NCBI GenBank assembly: GCA_947477565.1
Contig: CANJUR010000002.1
Location: 124,001 to 188,000 of the forward strand
Origin: Deltaproteobacteria bacterium
Lineage (GTDB): Bacteria; Myxococcota_A; Polyangia; Polyangiales; Ga0077539
DNA length: 64,000 nt
Direction: 5' to 3'
A program made the position numbers and the translations under genes. The notes beneath the pieces are model-generated. The model ran no database searches, was not told the origin of the DNA, and saw only the letters and a list, made by a program, of their open reading frames with translations. Positions 55,063 to 64,000 of this stretch are shown here, one piece after another (position 1 is the stretch's first letter; the number at the start of each line of letters is the position of its first letter).

Positions 55063-57378
55063 ATGGACGTCGTATGTGACCGCTGCAAGGCAGAGTACGA
55101 ATTTGACGACGCGCTGGTTTCTGAGCGTGGAACCACCGTTAAGTGCACGAACTGTAGCCACCAGTTCAAGATCTTCCGCCCTACGTCCGAGGCCGACTCC
55201 GCCAAGGCGTGGAACCTCCGGCGACCTGATGGAACGGTCATTCCGTTCGACTCTCTTGCGGTGCTCCAGAAGTGGATTCTCGAGGGCAAGGTCAGCAAGA
55301 TGGACGAGATTTCGAGGGCGGGCGACGGCTGGAAGAGCCTTGGGGCGATCGCAGAGCTCGATAGCTTCTTCGCCACCGCCGAACTCCGCGCCTCACAGAA
55401 TGCGCCCGGTCGCACAGGCCAGCGTTTTCCAAGCATGAGCGGCGTGCGCGCACCGACGCCTGCGCCAGTTACGAACCGCCCACCGCTGCCACGACCTTCG
55501 CCTTTATTGAGTTCACCCACGATTCGTCCCGGCGGCGCGGCGCCACCGCCACCAACACCACCCTTCGCTCTGCGGGCGCCCTCCCATTTCGGCACAAACC
55601 CACCCGTGCCCGGTGGCCTGCGAGGTCCTCCGGTTTTCAAGAGCAACCATGCCGCGCAAAACGCGCCGCCGAGGGGGCAGATCCACCCGCCGCCGAACAC
55701 ATCCGCGGAGATGAACCCGCTCTCGTCCTCCTTCGCAGTCGCCGATCGACATGAGCCACTGGCCGGCGAAGTCGAGCGCATCCGACCGCGGCCACCAAGT
55801 CTGCCGCCGAAGGTGATGCTCCCTTCACTGCCCCCCATCTCGGTAGGCATGCGCGATCTTGTCGATGATCAGATGCCGACGCGGTCTCTTGCTTCCGACC
55901 ACCGGGGGTTGCGGGACACGGCTACGCCAAACCGCCGGAGTGCTCTCGGTGTTGGACTGGTCGCAGGAGCACTGATTGCCGTAGTCGCTGTTCTGGTTTC
56001 TATTCGGTCGGGGGTTTTCGACGCGCCAAACTCTTCGTCGCCGAGCACCACGGCGGCTCGAGACCTCGCACGGCGTGACCGGGTCATCGCTGACGCAACT
56101 GAGCGTTCACGTCGGTACAGTGCCGCAGGGATGGATGAGGCGAGGGAGGAACTGACGGCGGCGGTCGCACTCCGTCCTGATGACTGCGTGCTCGTGGCAA
56201 CCCGCGCAGAAGTTCTCGCGGCGTGGTCGGAAATGCTCACTCAACAGGCCGATGACCTCGAGGCTCAAGCTTCTCTGCCGGGTGTCGATGTGCCTCGACT
56301 GCGAGCATCGGCAGATCTCGTCCGGCGCGATGGCCTGACGCGGAAGGAGCGTGCCCGCACGGACCTCCGTTCCGCAGAGGCAACGCTCGAATCGGTGGCC
56401 GCTTCAGAGCGTTCGATCGTAGAGGCGCGACTCGCGGACGTCGCTCGTGTGGTCGGCGCGGCCACACTCACAAACCACCTGGAGGCCGCCCGTCGGGGCA
56501 CACCGACCCACGAGTCTGCCCTCTACCTAGGACTCGCAACGCTATCCGACGACAGCATGGCCGCCACCGCTGGGTTCAGGACCGCGATCGGTGTGGAGCC
56601 GCAAAACCAGCGAGCGCGCATCGCCCTCGCGCGCGTGCTCCAACGCAACGCAGACGTGAACGGCGCGCGGGAGATCCTGAACGAGGGCCTACAGACCGAG
56701 CCAGAACACGAGGCTCTGCTCGGTCTGTCCCGTGCGCTCGGGCCGATGATCGTGGTGGCAGCGCCGACGGTTATGAACACCGGGAGCAGAACCGTCGTGG
56801 AGGTCGGCTCGACAACAGTGGCCGCTGTCGTACCTGCAGTGGTTGTTCCGGCGCCGATCGACATCCCGCGGCCGTCGACAGCAGCCAACCTCACGACTGC
56901 TGCCCCGACGCCACGTCACAGCAGCGACAACTCCATCGCGATGGTCGCGGCGATGGCCCCTTCCCGTGACTACGACCGATTGGTGCGGGACGCCGACATG
57001 CTTCAGCATGCAGGTCGCACCGCCATGGCTCGAGAACGGTACCAGCAGGCGCTTGCGGTCCGAGCGACAGGCTCTGAAGCACTCACAGGTCTTGGTTTTG
57101 TCGAACTCGACCAGAACGCGGTGGGCACGGCGATTTCGCGGTTTCGGCAGGCCCTCGCGAGCAACCCACATTACTCCGAGGCTTACATCGGCCTCGGCGA
57201 GGCCTATAGCCACCAACGAAGCTATGGTCAGGCGGTGCAGGCGTACCAACAGTACCTCGCGATCAACCCAGGTGGATCGCGCTCGGAGATGGCTCGTCGA
57301 CAGATCGAGTCGCTGCAAGAGCGAATGAACACGGCACGGACCCCGGAGCCCTCGGGCGACGCTGCGACCAGTCCCTGA
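55063..57378 (+). CDS. Zinc-ribbon, GYF-like, membrane-anchored TPR protein
   Basis: 771 residues from ATG 55063. An N-terminal zinc ribbon of the MJ0042 type has Cys at 5, 8, 28 and 31. A GYF-like domain follows (about 45-100; WNLRRPDGTVIPFDSLAVLQ ... GWKSLGAI). About 180 residues are Pro/Ala-rich disorder. One span (about 292-315; ALGVGLVAGALIAVVAVLVS) precedes a C-terminal region with TPRs. The last four (YQQALAVRATGSEALTGLG; YIGLGEAYSHQRSYGQAVQ) are good TPRs. The N-terminal zinc-ribbon/GYF order is like the myxobacterial gliding proteins AgmX/GltJ, without their TonB-like end. It is followed after 2 bp by the giant gene. Confidence 0.75.
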   Translation: MDVVCDRCKAEYEFDDALVSERGTTVKCTNCSHQFKIFRPTSEADSAKAWNLRRPDGTVIPFDSLAVLQKWILEGKVSKMDEISRAGDGWKSLGAIAELDSFFATAELRASQNAPGRTGQRFPSMSGVRAPTPAPVTNRPPLPRPSPLLSSPTIRPGGAAPPPPTPPFALRAPSHFGTNPPVPGGLRGPPVFKSNHAAQNAPPRGQIHPPPNTSAEMNPLSSSFAVADRHEPLAGEVERIRPRPPSLPPKVMLPSLPPISVGMRDLVDDQMPTRSLASDHRGLRDTATPNRRSALGVGLVAGALIAVVAVLVSIRSGVFDAPNSSSPSTTAARDLARRDRVIADATERSRRYSAAGMDEAREELTAAVALRPDDCVLVATRAEVLAAWSEMLTQQADDLEAQASLPGVDVPRLRASADLVRRDGLTRKERARTDLRSAEATLESVAASERSIVEARLADVARVVGAATLTNHLEAARRGTPTHESALYLGLATLSDDSMAATAGFRTAIGVEPQNQRARIALARVLQRNADVNGAREILNEGLQTEPEHEALLGLSRALGPMIVVAAPTVMNTGSRTVVEVGSTTVAAVVPAVVVPAPIDIPRPSTAANLTTAAPTPRHSSDNSIAMVAAMAPSRDYDRLVRDADMLQHAGRTAMARERYQQALAVRATGSEALTGLGFVELDQNAVGTAISRFRQALASNPHYSEAYIGLGEAYSHQRSYGQAVQAYQQYLAINPGGSRSEMARRQIESLQERMNTARTPEPSGDAATSP

Positions 57379-57380
57379 CG

Positions 57381-60300
57381 ATGACTTCGGTGGCGATGGA
57401 CGACGAGGGCTTCGCACCACTCGGCACCTTCGAGTTGGAGACTCCACCCGCCTCAGGAGAGAACTCCCTGCTGATGGTGCTCCGTCTGCTCGGTGGGGGC
57501 GCTCGAGAAAGCGACGAGGCCGACCGCGCAGAGGCACGCACGCAACTCGCAGCGGTCTGGTACTCGACGGGGTCGGTTGGACTCGAGCGGGATGCGCTCG
57601 CTCTGACGCATTCACCCACAGCCCCGACGCTCCAGCGGTTGCTCGCGTTGTACGTCGAGACCGGTCGCTGGGCCGATGCTGCACGCTGCGCCGAGACCCT
57701 CGCCGCTTCCGAAAACACGCAGGCTCGACGGACCGAGGCATGGCACCGCTGGGCGGCCGCCGGCTGCATGGACGATGCGCGCCGCCTCGCATGGGAGGGC
57801 GATCCAACGTGCGTGGTGTGCGCTTATCTTCTGCGGTCACCAGAGACCGAGGGAGTGTTGTCGGCCGCCGCAGCGGTCGCTCAGCGAGCCGGTGCCACGG
57901 ACATGTACCGAGCGCTTGCCGCGGACGCGTGGATCGAGTCCCAGGGTGTGCTCGGCGCAGACCGACTGGTCGAAGCACTCCGCGCCACCGAACGACCACG
58001 GGCGGCACTGCTCGTCGCACTCGAAGATGCCGCTCGGGCTTACCTCGCGGAGGGCAGTGCGAGTCTGCAACGCAGCACCGAACTCGCAACGCAGGATGCC
58101 GAATCGCTCGCCGTGTGGACGCTGCGTGCGCTTCTGCCCGGCGAGGGCGCCGCGGGTGCGCGAGAGACCGTGCGCGACCTGCTGGCCGACCGCGGACGCG
58201 CCGCCGAACTCGCTGTGAGACTTCGCGTCGATGCATGGGCGGCACCCAGGTCGGCCCGCGCCGCGGCCTGGAAGGGCGTCGCCGCGATGGAACTCCCTCA
58301 CGATCCACTGCTCGCCACCCGCGCGCTGGTTGAAGGAATTCGCGCGGAGCCCGACGACGTCGAGGCGTTGACGTTGCTTCGTGCACTCGCCGCCGAGCCG
58401 ACCGTCGAGGCCGCGACCCGTGACGCAGTCTGGGGGCTGGTGCGCTCGCCCGAACTCAGCGCCGATCGGCGCAGTGAGTTGTTTCTCTGGCTGGGATCAC
58501 TGGAAGAAGCCAGGGGCGACCTCGCCGCAGCAGAGAGTGCCTACGCGAGCGTCGAAGGTGCTGTTCCAGAGGCATTTGAGGGGCTATCGAGGGTGTGCGA
58601 GGGCGCGGCGCGACAGGTTGCGCAGGCAGATTCGGAGTTCGCTCCGCTGGCGGAAATTGCCGCGTATGGACGCGATAAGACCATCAATGATGCCGTAACC
58701 CGCTGCGCATCGACGCCAGGCGCCCTCGCCGCCGCAAGCTCTTCGATGAAAACTCTGGCGGGCATCGCGCTTCACCATCCCGCGGCGGCGGCGCTCTGGG
58801 TTCGAGCAGCCCGGCGCTCGGCCGACCCGGGCACGCTGGCCGCCGTGCTCATACGCCTCGCGACCCGCAGCGTTAACGTGTCTGTGCGACGCGAAGCGCT
58901 CCTGGAGTGCCTCTCGCTACCGCAACTGTCTTCGGGTGGCGGCTCAGACGCCATCGAGCTGCTGCGGTTGTTTCTCGAAGATCACCAGGGCGACGCAACC
59001 GTGGCCGCCGCCCTCGCCGCCCTCGCAGAGCAGCGGCAGGACCATGAGCTGACCCGCGACGCGATCAGGGCGTTGGCCCTCGCGAGCCAGGAACCGCCAG
59101 AACGGGACATCCTGCTCCGCTTCGTGGGCATCCGCAGCGGGGTGTTCGAGGCTCTCGGCGCGGCGATGGAAGAGCCCGTTCCTTCGGCTGGCCGAGGTGA
59201 TCGACTGCGGCGTCTCCATGAGCTCGTTGGGGATAGCGTGACGCTCCTGGCGCTGCGCACCCGCGCTTTGATGGCCTCGTCGGGTGCGCCGGGCGAGGCT
59301 CTCGCAGTGGCGAGGCGCTTCGTCGATGCGGCTCCGTGGTCGCCCGAGGCAGTCTTCGCATTCGCGGGGCTCGCCAGGCTTGGTGACCGTGGGCCTGACA
59401 TCGTGGTGGCCATTCACGCAGCACTCCAATCCTGTGCGCGGCTTCCAGAGCTGGCCTCCCTCGTGCGCGGCGCGGTCGATCGTCTCGCGGCGATTGGCGA
59501 CGAGGCGGCGATCCAGCAGGTACTCGATGCCGCAAGCGAGGCGGGGCTGCTCGCCGACCGAACCATCGCGGAGATCGCGCTCCGGCATCCGCCCGCGGAA
59601 CGGTCTGCGCTGGTGCGACGGCTCGAGGTCGTCATCGCCGCGAGCGACGCGCCAGATCCGAGCTGGATCAACCGATTGGTCAAGTTGCGAGTCGCCGCGG
59701 GTGAGGTGATCGCAGCGCTGGGCGCGAGGATGCGCGGGAACGACCTGCCGCGCGCGAAGGAAGAGGCACTCGACGCCCTCGCGAACGAGGCCATCGATGA
59801 CGACACTCAGGGGCGTTGGGTGCAGTGCGCCCTGGCCTGCGGGCTACCCCAGGCGGCCCTGCGATGGCTGGCACGGTGGGCGGCTGCGCAGGGCGTCGAG
59901 GCGGCTGCACTGCGGCTGCGCTGCGCGGCCCGCGTGGCGTGGACGGTCATGGGCGATGGGGCCGGCGCGCTCGAGTTTTTGCGGACCGCGGTGCGCACCG
60001 AGACGGACGTCGACGAGGTACTTCAGGACGCGAACCAGATTGGCCGAATGTCGGGACAACTCGATGTACTGCTGTCGGTTTATGACGACGCCGTGGACCT
60101 GGCAGCAGGCCAGCATGGGCGATGTGCACTGCGTTACCGTCGCGCTCTGGCGCTCGAGCGCGGCGGGCGGGAGGCAGAGGCCCTCGATGAGCAGTTCGCG
60201 ATCTTCCGGGAGACCCCGACCATCGGTGCGCCGATGCGCGCGATCGAGCGGCTCGCCACCGCTACGAGTCGATGGGCGCCGATGCTTGACGCCTACGAAA

Positions 60301-62297
60301 TACTCGCTCGGGAAGCCCCTTCGTCCGAGTCGAGGATGCAGTTCTTGTTGCGCTGCGCGGAGATCGCGCGTTCGCGACTCAAGTCAACCGAAGGGGCGCT
60401 CGGTTTCGAGGTGCAAGCCTGGCAGACGAGCCGTTCGCGTTCGCTCTGGGACCGGGTGATCGAGCGTGCACGCGCGCTGCGGGGGACGCACCCGACGGCT
60501 GCCACCGCGGCGCTCAACACCTTGATCGATGGCGAACTATTGTCCGCACAGCAAGCCTGGGACGACTCGGTCCGCGGGCTCCACGCTTTGCAGGCCCTGG
60601 ACTGCGCGCTCACGGAATCAAAAGATCTCGAGCGTGCGGTGGCCGCGATCGAACTCTATCTGCGGCATCACGAGGCACCGCGCGCCGGGCGCAGCACGGT
60701 GATGGAGATGATCGGTCGTCCGACGGTCCCGAGCGAACTTCAGGATGCGCTGCGTGCATCGACGGTGCTCACCGCAACCCCACCGAAGGCCGCGACCGAA
60801 TCGCCGGTGCGCGTGGACGCACTGGAGTTGATTCTCGACGAGGGAGACGCGGCGGAGCGGGCAGAGAGAAGGGGCGTCGTCACGCTGAATCCAGGCGCGC
60901 CGTCGCTTCCCACGCGGGAGGGCCAGGAGTGGATCTCCTTCGTCGCCGAGCCGAAGCCCGTCACCCTCCCAACGACGAGGCCGACCGACTCCCAGGCGTC
61001 GCTCGTCAGGCCGGAGACGCTGGAGCCAAGGCTCAAAGTACCGCAGCCGGACGTCGAGATCGATGCCGACGCGGGCACCTTCGTCATCACGCCCATCGCT
61101 CCTGCCGTTGCCCGACGGCCGACCGCTGAACCCTCCATGGCGGCGCCTTCCATGGTCGCCGCGAGGGAGGTGACCGTCGAGCACAACGAGGTGCTGCGTG
61201 AGCGGATCTCTCGCAACGACGACATCGCCGCAGTGCTCCTCGCGGAGCGTTTCGCCGCGGATCCAGATCGGGTGCATGAGGCCGTCGCGATCCAGCGGGC
61301 ACGCTTCGATGCGGATCCGACCCGCCTCGACGCCCTGGACGCCCTCATCGAATTCGCCCGGCTCGGCGAGCGACGCGGCGAAGTGCTCGGCCTGATGCAG
61401 GTGCGCGCGGTCCTACGCGGCGAGGCCGTCGAACTCCACCCGCTGCACCCCGTGGAGCTTGAGGACCCGCCGGATGGCGTCGCGCGGGTGCTGCTGCCGA
61501 CACGCCTCGGCCCCTTTGCGGAGCTCGGCGCGCTGCTCTGGGAGAGCGTGGGCGTGACGTGGCGGCGCGAGATGTTGCGCACCAACACCCGTGACGAAGG
61601 CGCTCGGCTCACGCCGAACTCGAGCGCACTGCGACCGTTTCAGGCAGCGCTGCGCCTACTGCAGTTGCCGCGCACGACGGCGCTGCTGCTCCGCGATGGA
61701 CCCATCGTAGCGCCGACCCTCTCCGCGGCGACAATGCCCGTCTCGCTGGTGATGCAGATCGAGCAAGCCACGGACTCCCCCGCAGGGCACTTCGCAGTGG
61801 GCTATCACCTCGAGGGCGTGCGGACCGGGCACCTCCCGATCACAGCCCTCGCACCCGATGTGGCGGATCGCATGGTCCGGGCGGTGACCTTCGCGTTCGG
61901 CGCAGGGCTTACCGAGCGGGTCGATCCTGCGGTCGCCATCGCAGCGGCGCAGTTGATGGATGCCACGCCGGCGAGGCTTCATCGGCAGATCCGAGCCTAT
62001 GTCGAAGAACTCGGCAGCTCGCTGACCCCGGAGCGCTGGAGAGCGGCCATCGATCAGGCGCGGGCGCGCGCCGGACTACTCGTTTCAGGCGATTTCTTCG
62101 AGTCTTCACGGTGGCTGCTCGCCAGCGCGCCACAAGAAGTTCCGCGCTCGTTGTCGTGGGCGCTCGTCGAGTGGGAGCCGCTGCGCGACCTGCTGCGCTT
62201 CGCAGTAAGCGAGGAGTATCTCATGCTGCGATGGCCGAATTCGGATAGCCGCCGGAGGCGCATCTCTGCGCGCGCTTCCTCGCCCGAGTCGCGCTGA
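57381..62297 (+). CDS. Giant TPR-like helical-repeat protein
   Basis: 1638 residues, cytoplasmic (no signal or span). From about 60 to 1200 it is a continuous series of 30-40-residue helical pairs, Ala/Leu/Arg/Glu-rich (LARLYVETGRWADAARCAE-type, FAGLARLGDRGPD, ALGARMRGNDLPRAKEEAL), most likely a TPR/HEAT solenoid. About 1120-1290 is a Pro/Thr-rich linker. The last 300 residues form a distinct domain (LPTRLGPFAELGALLWE ... AFGAGLTERVDPAVAIAAA) of unknown function. It starts 2 bp after the upstream gene and is separated from the next by 18 bp, so one operon. No enzymatic motif was seen. Confidence 0.72.
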   Translation: MTSVAMDDEGFAPLGTFELETPPASGENSLLMVLRLLGGGARESDEADRAEARTQLAAVWYSTGSVGLERDALALTHSPTAPTLQRLLALYVETGRWADAARCAETLAASENTQARRTEAWHRWAAAGCMDDARRLAWEGDPTCVVCAYLLRSPETEGVLSAAAAVAQRAGATDMYRALAADAWIESQGVLGADRLVEALRATERPRAALLVALEDAARAYLAEGSASLQRSTELATQDAESLAVWTLRALLPGEGAAGARETVRDLLADRGRAAELAVRLRVDAWAAPRSARAAAWKGVAAMELPHDPLLATRALVEGIRAEPDDVEALTLLRALAAEPTVEAATRDAVWGLVRSPELSADRRSELFLWLGSLEEARGDLAAAESAYASVEGAVPEAFEGLSRVCEGAARQVAQADSEFAPLAEIAAYGRDKTINDAVTRCASTPGALAAASSSMKTLAGIALHHPAAAALWVRAARRSADPGTLAAVLIRLATRSVNVSVRREALLECLSLPQLSSGGGSDAIELLRLFLEDHQGDATVAAALAALAEQRQDHELTRDAIRALALASQEPPERDILLRFVGIRSGVFEALGAAMEEPVPSAGRGDRLRRLHELVGDSVTLLALRTRALMASSGAPGEALAVARRFVDAAPWSPEAVFAFAGLARLGDRGPDIVVAIHAALQSCARLPELASLVRGAVDRLAAIGDEAAIQQVLDAASEAGLLADRTIAEIALRHPPAERSALVRRLEVVIAASDAPDPSWINRLVKLRVAAGEVIAALGARMRGNDLPRAKEEALDALANEAIDDDTQGRWVQCALACGLPQAALRWLARWAAAQGVEAAALRLRCAARVAWTVMGDGAGALEFLRTAVRTETDVDEVLQDANQIGRMSGQLDVLLSVYDDAVDLAAGQHGRCALRYRRALALERGGREAEALDEQFAIFRETPTIGAPMRAIERLATATSRWAPMLDAYEILAREAPSSESRMQFLLRCAEIARSRLKSTEGALGFEVQAWQTSRSRSLWDRVIERARALRGTHPTAATAALNTLIDGELLSAQQAWDDSVRGLHALQALDCALTESKDLERAVAAIELYLRHHEAPRAGRSTVMEMIGRPTVPSELQDALRASTVLTATPPKAATESPVRVDALELILDEGDAAERAERRGVVTLNPGAPSLPTREGQEWISFVAEPKPVTLPTTRPTDSQASLVRPETLEPRLKVPQPDVEIDADAGTFVITPIAPAVARRPTAEPSMAAPSMVAAREVTVEHNEVLRERISRNDDIAAVLLAERFAADPDRVHEAVAIQRARFDADPTRLDALDALIEFARLGERRGEVLGLMQVRAVLRGEAVELHPLHPVELEDPPDGVARVLLPTRLGPFAELGALLWESVGVTWRREMLRTNTRDEGARLTPNSSALRPFQAALRLLQLPRTTALLLRDGPIVAPTLSAATMPVSLVMQIEQATDSPAGHFAVGYHLEGVRTGHLPITALAPDVADRMVRAVTFAFGAGLTERVDPAVAIAAAQLMDATPARLHRQIRAYVEELGSSLTPERWRAAIDQARARAGLLVSGDFFESSRWLLASAPQEVPRSLSWALVEWEPLRDLLRFAVSEEYLMLRWPNSDSRRRRISARASSPESR

Positions 62298-62315
62298 GCC
62301 CGTCACGGAACGTCA

Positions 62316-63266
62316 GTGCGCGCGCAGGTCGAACTCACCTCGGAGTGTCCCGAGTGCCACACCCGAAACGTCTGGGTTGAACTCTACGACCCGACGATGC
62401 CGGCCACCGCGCTCGGGCTCCCGGCAGAGGCCCGCTGCAGGCTCTGCGGTGCGGAGCAGCACAGCAAGGTCGCGCCCGGGCACGCAACTCAGGTCACGTC
62501 ACAGCACGTTGGGCAGTGCCCGTTCTGCGCGCACCCGCTCGACAAGGATGAAGTCATCGCGCACTCGTGCAGCGCCTGCGGGGCGAGCGCGTCGATGGTG
62601 CCAGCACGGCCGGGCGCTGCGCTTGGCGACGCGGCGACGTTGGAGCGGGCGGTGCGGGCGCTCATGATCGACGAGGGCGACGATGACCTCGCGGCGTTCG
62701 CCCAACGGACCTTCGGGCAAGATGACCTGTCCGTGCTCGCGGGGCGGTACGCAGAGGGGCTCGCGGTGGACACGACCCTCGACGGCGGCACCGGGTTTCT
62801 TTCCGGAGCCGTCGCGCGGGTGACGCCGAAATTTCGCACCCCAGCGGTGCAAGGGGGGGCGGTGAGGCTCACTGACGATCGACGCGCGATGCTCCTGGCG
62901 CTCGTGAGCGTTCTGATGGCGGACGGGCAACGTGACCCGCGAGAGATGCTGCTGGTGGAGGCGTTTCTGAATACCGAGGGACTGGCCCCATTGTCGGAGC
63001 AAGAACTCCGGGTGCATCGCCCTGTCGAGATCGCCATGCGGGTGCCCGCCAGGCGACGGGAAGAGCTGCTCTCGCTCATGGCGCAGGTTGCCTATGCGAA
63101 CGGCGTCGCCGACCCGAGCGAGGTACGGGTGCTGCGCGCATTCGCAGACGCATGGGGCATCGCGCAGGGAGAGGTTGATCGCTGCATGGAGACCTACCGC
63201 ACGGCGCGGCGTTCGCGGCAGCAACGACTCATCGATCGGCTACGGTCGTTCTTCCTGACGAATTAA
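62316..63266 (+). CDS. Double zinc-ribbon protein with TerB-like C-terminal domain
   Basis: 316 residues from a GTG at 62316. The first 90 residues hold two four-Cys zinc sites: C11, C14, C41, C44 and C68, C71, C85, C88. The C-terminal half (about 185-290) resembles TerB: helical, with VLMADGQRDPREMLLVEAFL and YANGVADPSEVRVLRAFADA, the repeated acidic 'aDG..dp.E' pattern. TerB-fold proteins are linked to tellurite resistance, metal sensing and membrane stress. The following MoxR gene starts 24 bp downstream. Confidence 0.7.
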   Translation: MRAQVELTSECPECHTRNVWVELYDPTMPATALGLPAEARCRLCGAEQHSKVAPGHATQVTSQHVGQCPFCAHPLDKDEVIAHSCSACGASASMVPARPGAALGDAATLERAVRALMIDEGDDDLAAFAQRTFGQDDLSVLAGRYAEGLAVDTTLDGGTGFLSGAVARVTPKFRTPAVQGGAVRLTDDRRAMLLALVSVLMADGQRDPREMLLVEAFLNTEGLAPLSEQELRVHRPVEIAMRVPARRREELLSLMAQVAYANGVADPSEVRVLRAFADAWGIAQGEVDRCMETYRTARRSRQQRLIDRLRSFFLTN

Positions 63267-63290
63267 GCGCTACCATCTCGCACAACAGTG

Positions 63291-64000
63291 ATGAGTGAGA
63301 CCACGACGGGGGTTGGTGGGGGAATGCAGACGTCCGATGCGCAGCGCGATGGCGTGGCGCGCAGCATCGAGCGTGTGCAGAAGCAGTTTGACCTGGTGAT
63401 GGACAACGTGCGCCGGGTCATCGTCGGAAAGGATGACGTGATCGCGCGCCTGCTGGTGGCAATGACCGCACGGGGCCACGTGCTTCTGCGCGACGTTCCG
63501 GGCGTCGGCAAGACCATGCTCGCACGCAGCGTCGCGGCCTCCATGACGTGCCTCTTCAAGCGCATCCAGTTCACGCCCGATCTGCTGCCCATGGACGTCA
63601 CCGGGTCGAACGTCTTCGACATGCGCCGCAGGGTGTTCGAATTCCAGCGAGGACCCGTGTTTACCAACCTGCTGCTCGCCGACGAGATCAATCGTGCGCC
63701 GCCGAAAACCCAGAGCGCGCTGCTCGAGGTGATGGAGGAGCGACAGGTCACCGTCGAGGGAGAGACCCACACGCTCGACGAGCCCTTCCAGGTCATCGCC
63801 ACGATGAACCCGCTCGACCACGAAGGCACCTACGCTCTCCCTGCCGCGCAGATCGATCGCTTCATGGTCATGCTCTCCCTCGGCTACCCCGCGGAGGCCG
63901 CGGAGGTTCACATGCTCAACGTGCACCTGCAGCCCGACGCGCCCCTCGCGCAGCTCCAGCCAGTGATCACCCGCGATGACTTCCTCGGCTGGCAGCGCAC
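63291..64000 (+). CDS. MoxR-family AAA+ ATPase, cut by window end
   Basis: At least 236 residues from ATG 63291 (a GTG at 63288 is an alternative); the frame runs off the window. AAA+ motifs: Walker A in RDVPGVGKTML, Walker B in LLLADEINRAPPK, sensor I in IATMNPLDHEG. The VIVGKDD segment before Walker A is typical of MoxR. MoxR proteins act as chaperones that mature or insert metal cofactors and usually work with a von Willebrand factor A protein encoded next to them; such a gene would be expected just beyond the edge (DUF58 or VWA). Downstream position in the zinc-ribbon/TPR cluster suggests they work together. Confidence 0.92.
   Translation, partial: MSETTTGVGGGMQTSDAQRDGVARSIERVQKQFDLVMDNVRRVIVGKDDVIARLLVAMTARGHVLLRDVPGVGKTMLARSVAASMTCLFKRIQFTPDLLPMDVTGSNVFDMRRRVFEFQRGPVFTNLLLADEINRAPPKTQSALLEVMEERQVTVEGETHTLDEPFQVIATMNPLDHEGTYALPAAQIDRFMVMLSLGYPAEAAEVHMLNVHLQPDAPLAQLQPVITRDDFLGWQR

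Overview
The window is 64 kb of high-GC DNA, densely coded on both strands, with many 1-4 nt start/stop overlaps. The content points to a myxobacterium (Myxococcota/Deltaproteobacteria): Hanks-type Ser/Thr kinases fused to TPR or ATPase modules, an FHA-GAF-sigma54 activator, Cys-rich lipoproteins, AgmX/TonB-like repeat proteins, a zinc-ribbon/GYF-like protein, patatin and DUF4388-type domains. This assignment is inferred from gene content; there is no rRNA or marker tree in the window.

Layout. 0-4 kb: an NtrC-type receiver fragment with an in-frame amber codon, a 4HBT thioesterase, a HEAT-repeat lipoprotein and a KamA/EpmB-like radical-SAM enzyme. 4-9 kb: a tightly coupled operon of a membrane-anchored Ser/Thr kinase, an ABC exporter and a group II truncated hemoglobin. 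9-17 kb: a large lipoprotein hydrolase opposite a two-gene operon with a giant fused CoA-activase-like ATPase and its 2-hydroxyacyl-CoA-dehydratase-like partner. 17-21.5 kb: small membrane proteins, a half-size TSUP permease, a fatty-acid desaturase and ychF. 21.5-27.6 kb: two unknown proteins coupled to a sigma54 activator, then a Cys-rich lipoprotein ending in a fibrinogen-like domain. 27.6-34 kb: a TonB-like protein, a DUF420 protein, a membrane protein coupled to pyruvate kinase, then divergent cystathionine beta-synthase and an SDR-type threonine dehydrogenase.

34-43 kb: a 1474-residue kinase/pseudo-cyclase/AAA/TPR protein coupled to a patatin phospholipase; a yacG-outer-membrane-protein pair; and a small polytopic protein carrying the three signature motifs of presenilin/signal-peptide-peptidase aspartyl proteases, the most interesting gene here. 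43-49 kb: a likely 6S RNA gene with its own terminator, a DUF882 peptidase, a partial F0 operon (atpZ-atpI-atpB-atpE) behind a sigma70-like promoter, and uvrC. 49-55 kb: AgmX-like and Cys-rich lipoproteins and a hutH-TSUP-J-domain operon. 55-64 kb: a co-directional cluster of a zinc-ribbon/GYF/TPR membrane protein, a 1638-residue helical-repeat protein, a double zinc-ribbon/TerB-like protein and a MoxR ATPase cut by the window edge.

No CRISPR array, insertion sequence, prophage or complete tRNA was recognised. Two candidates stand out as possibly undescribed: the presenilin-like protease at 40959-41744 and the zinc-ribbon/giant-repeat/TerB/MoxR cluster at the right end.
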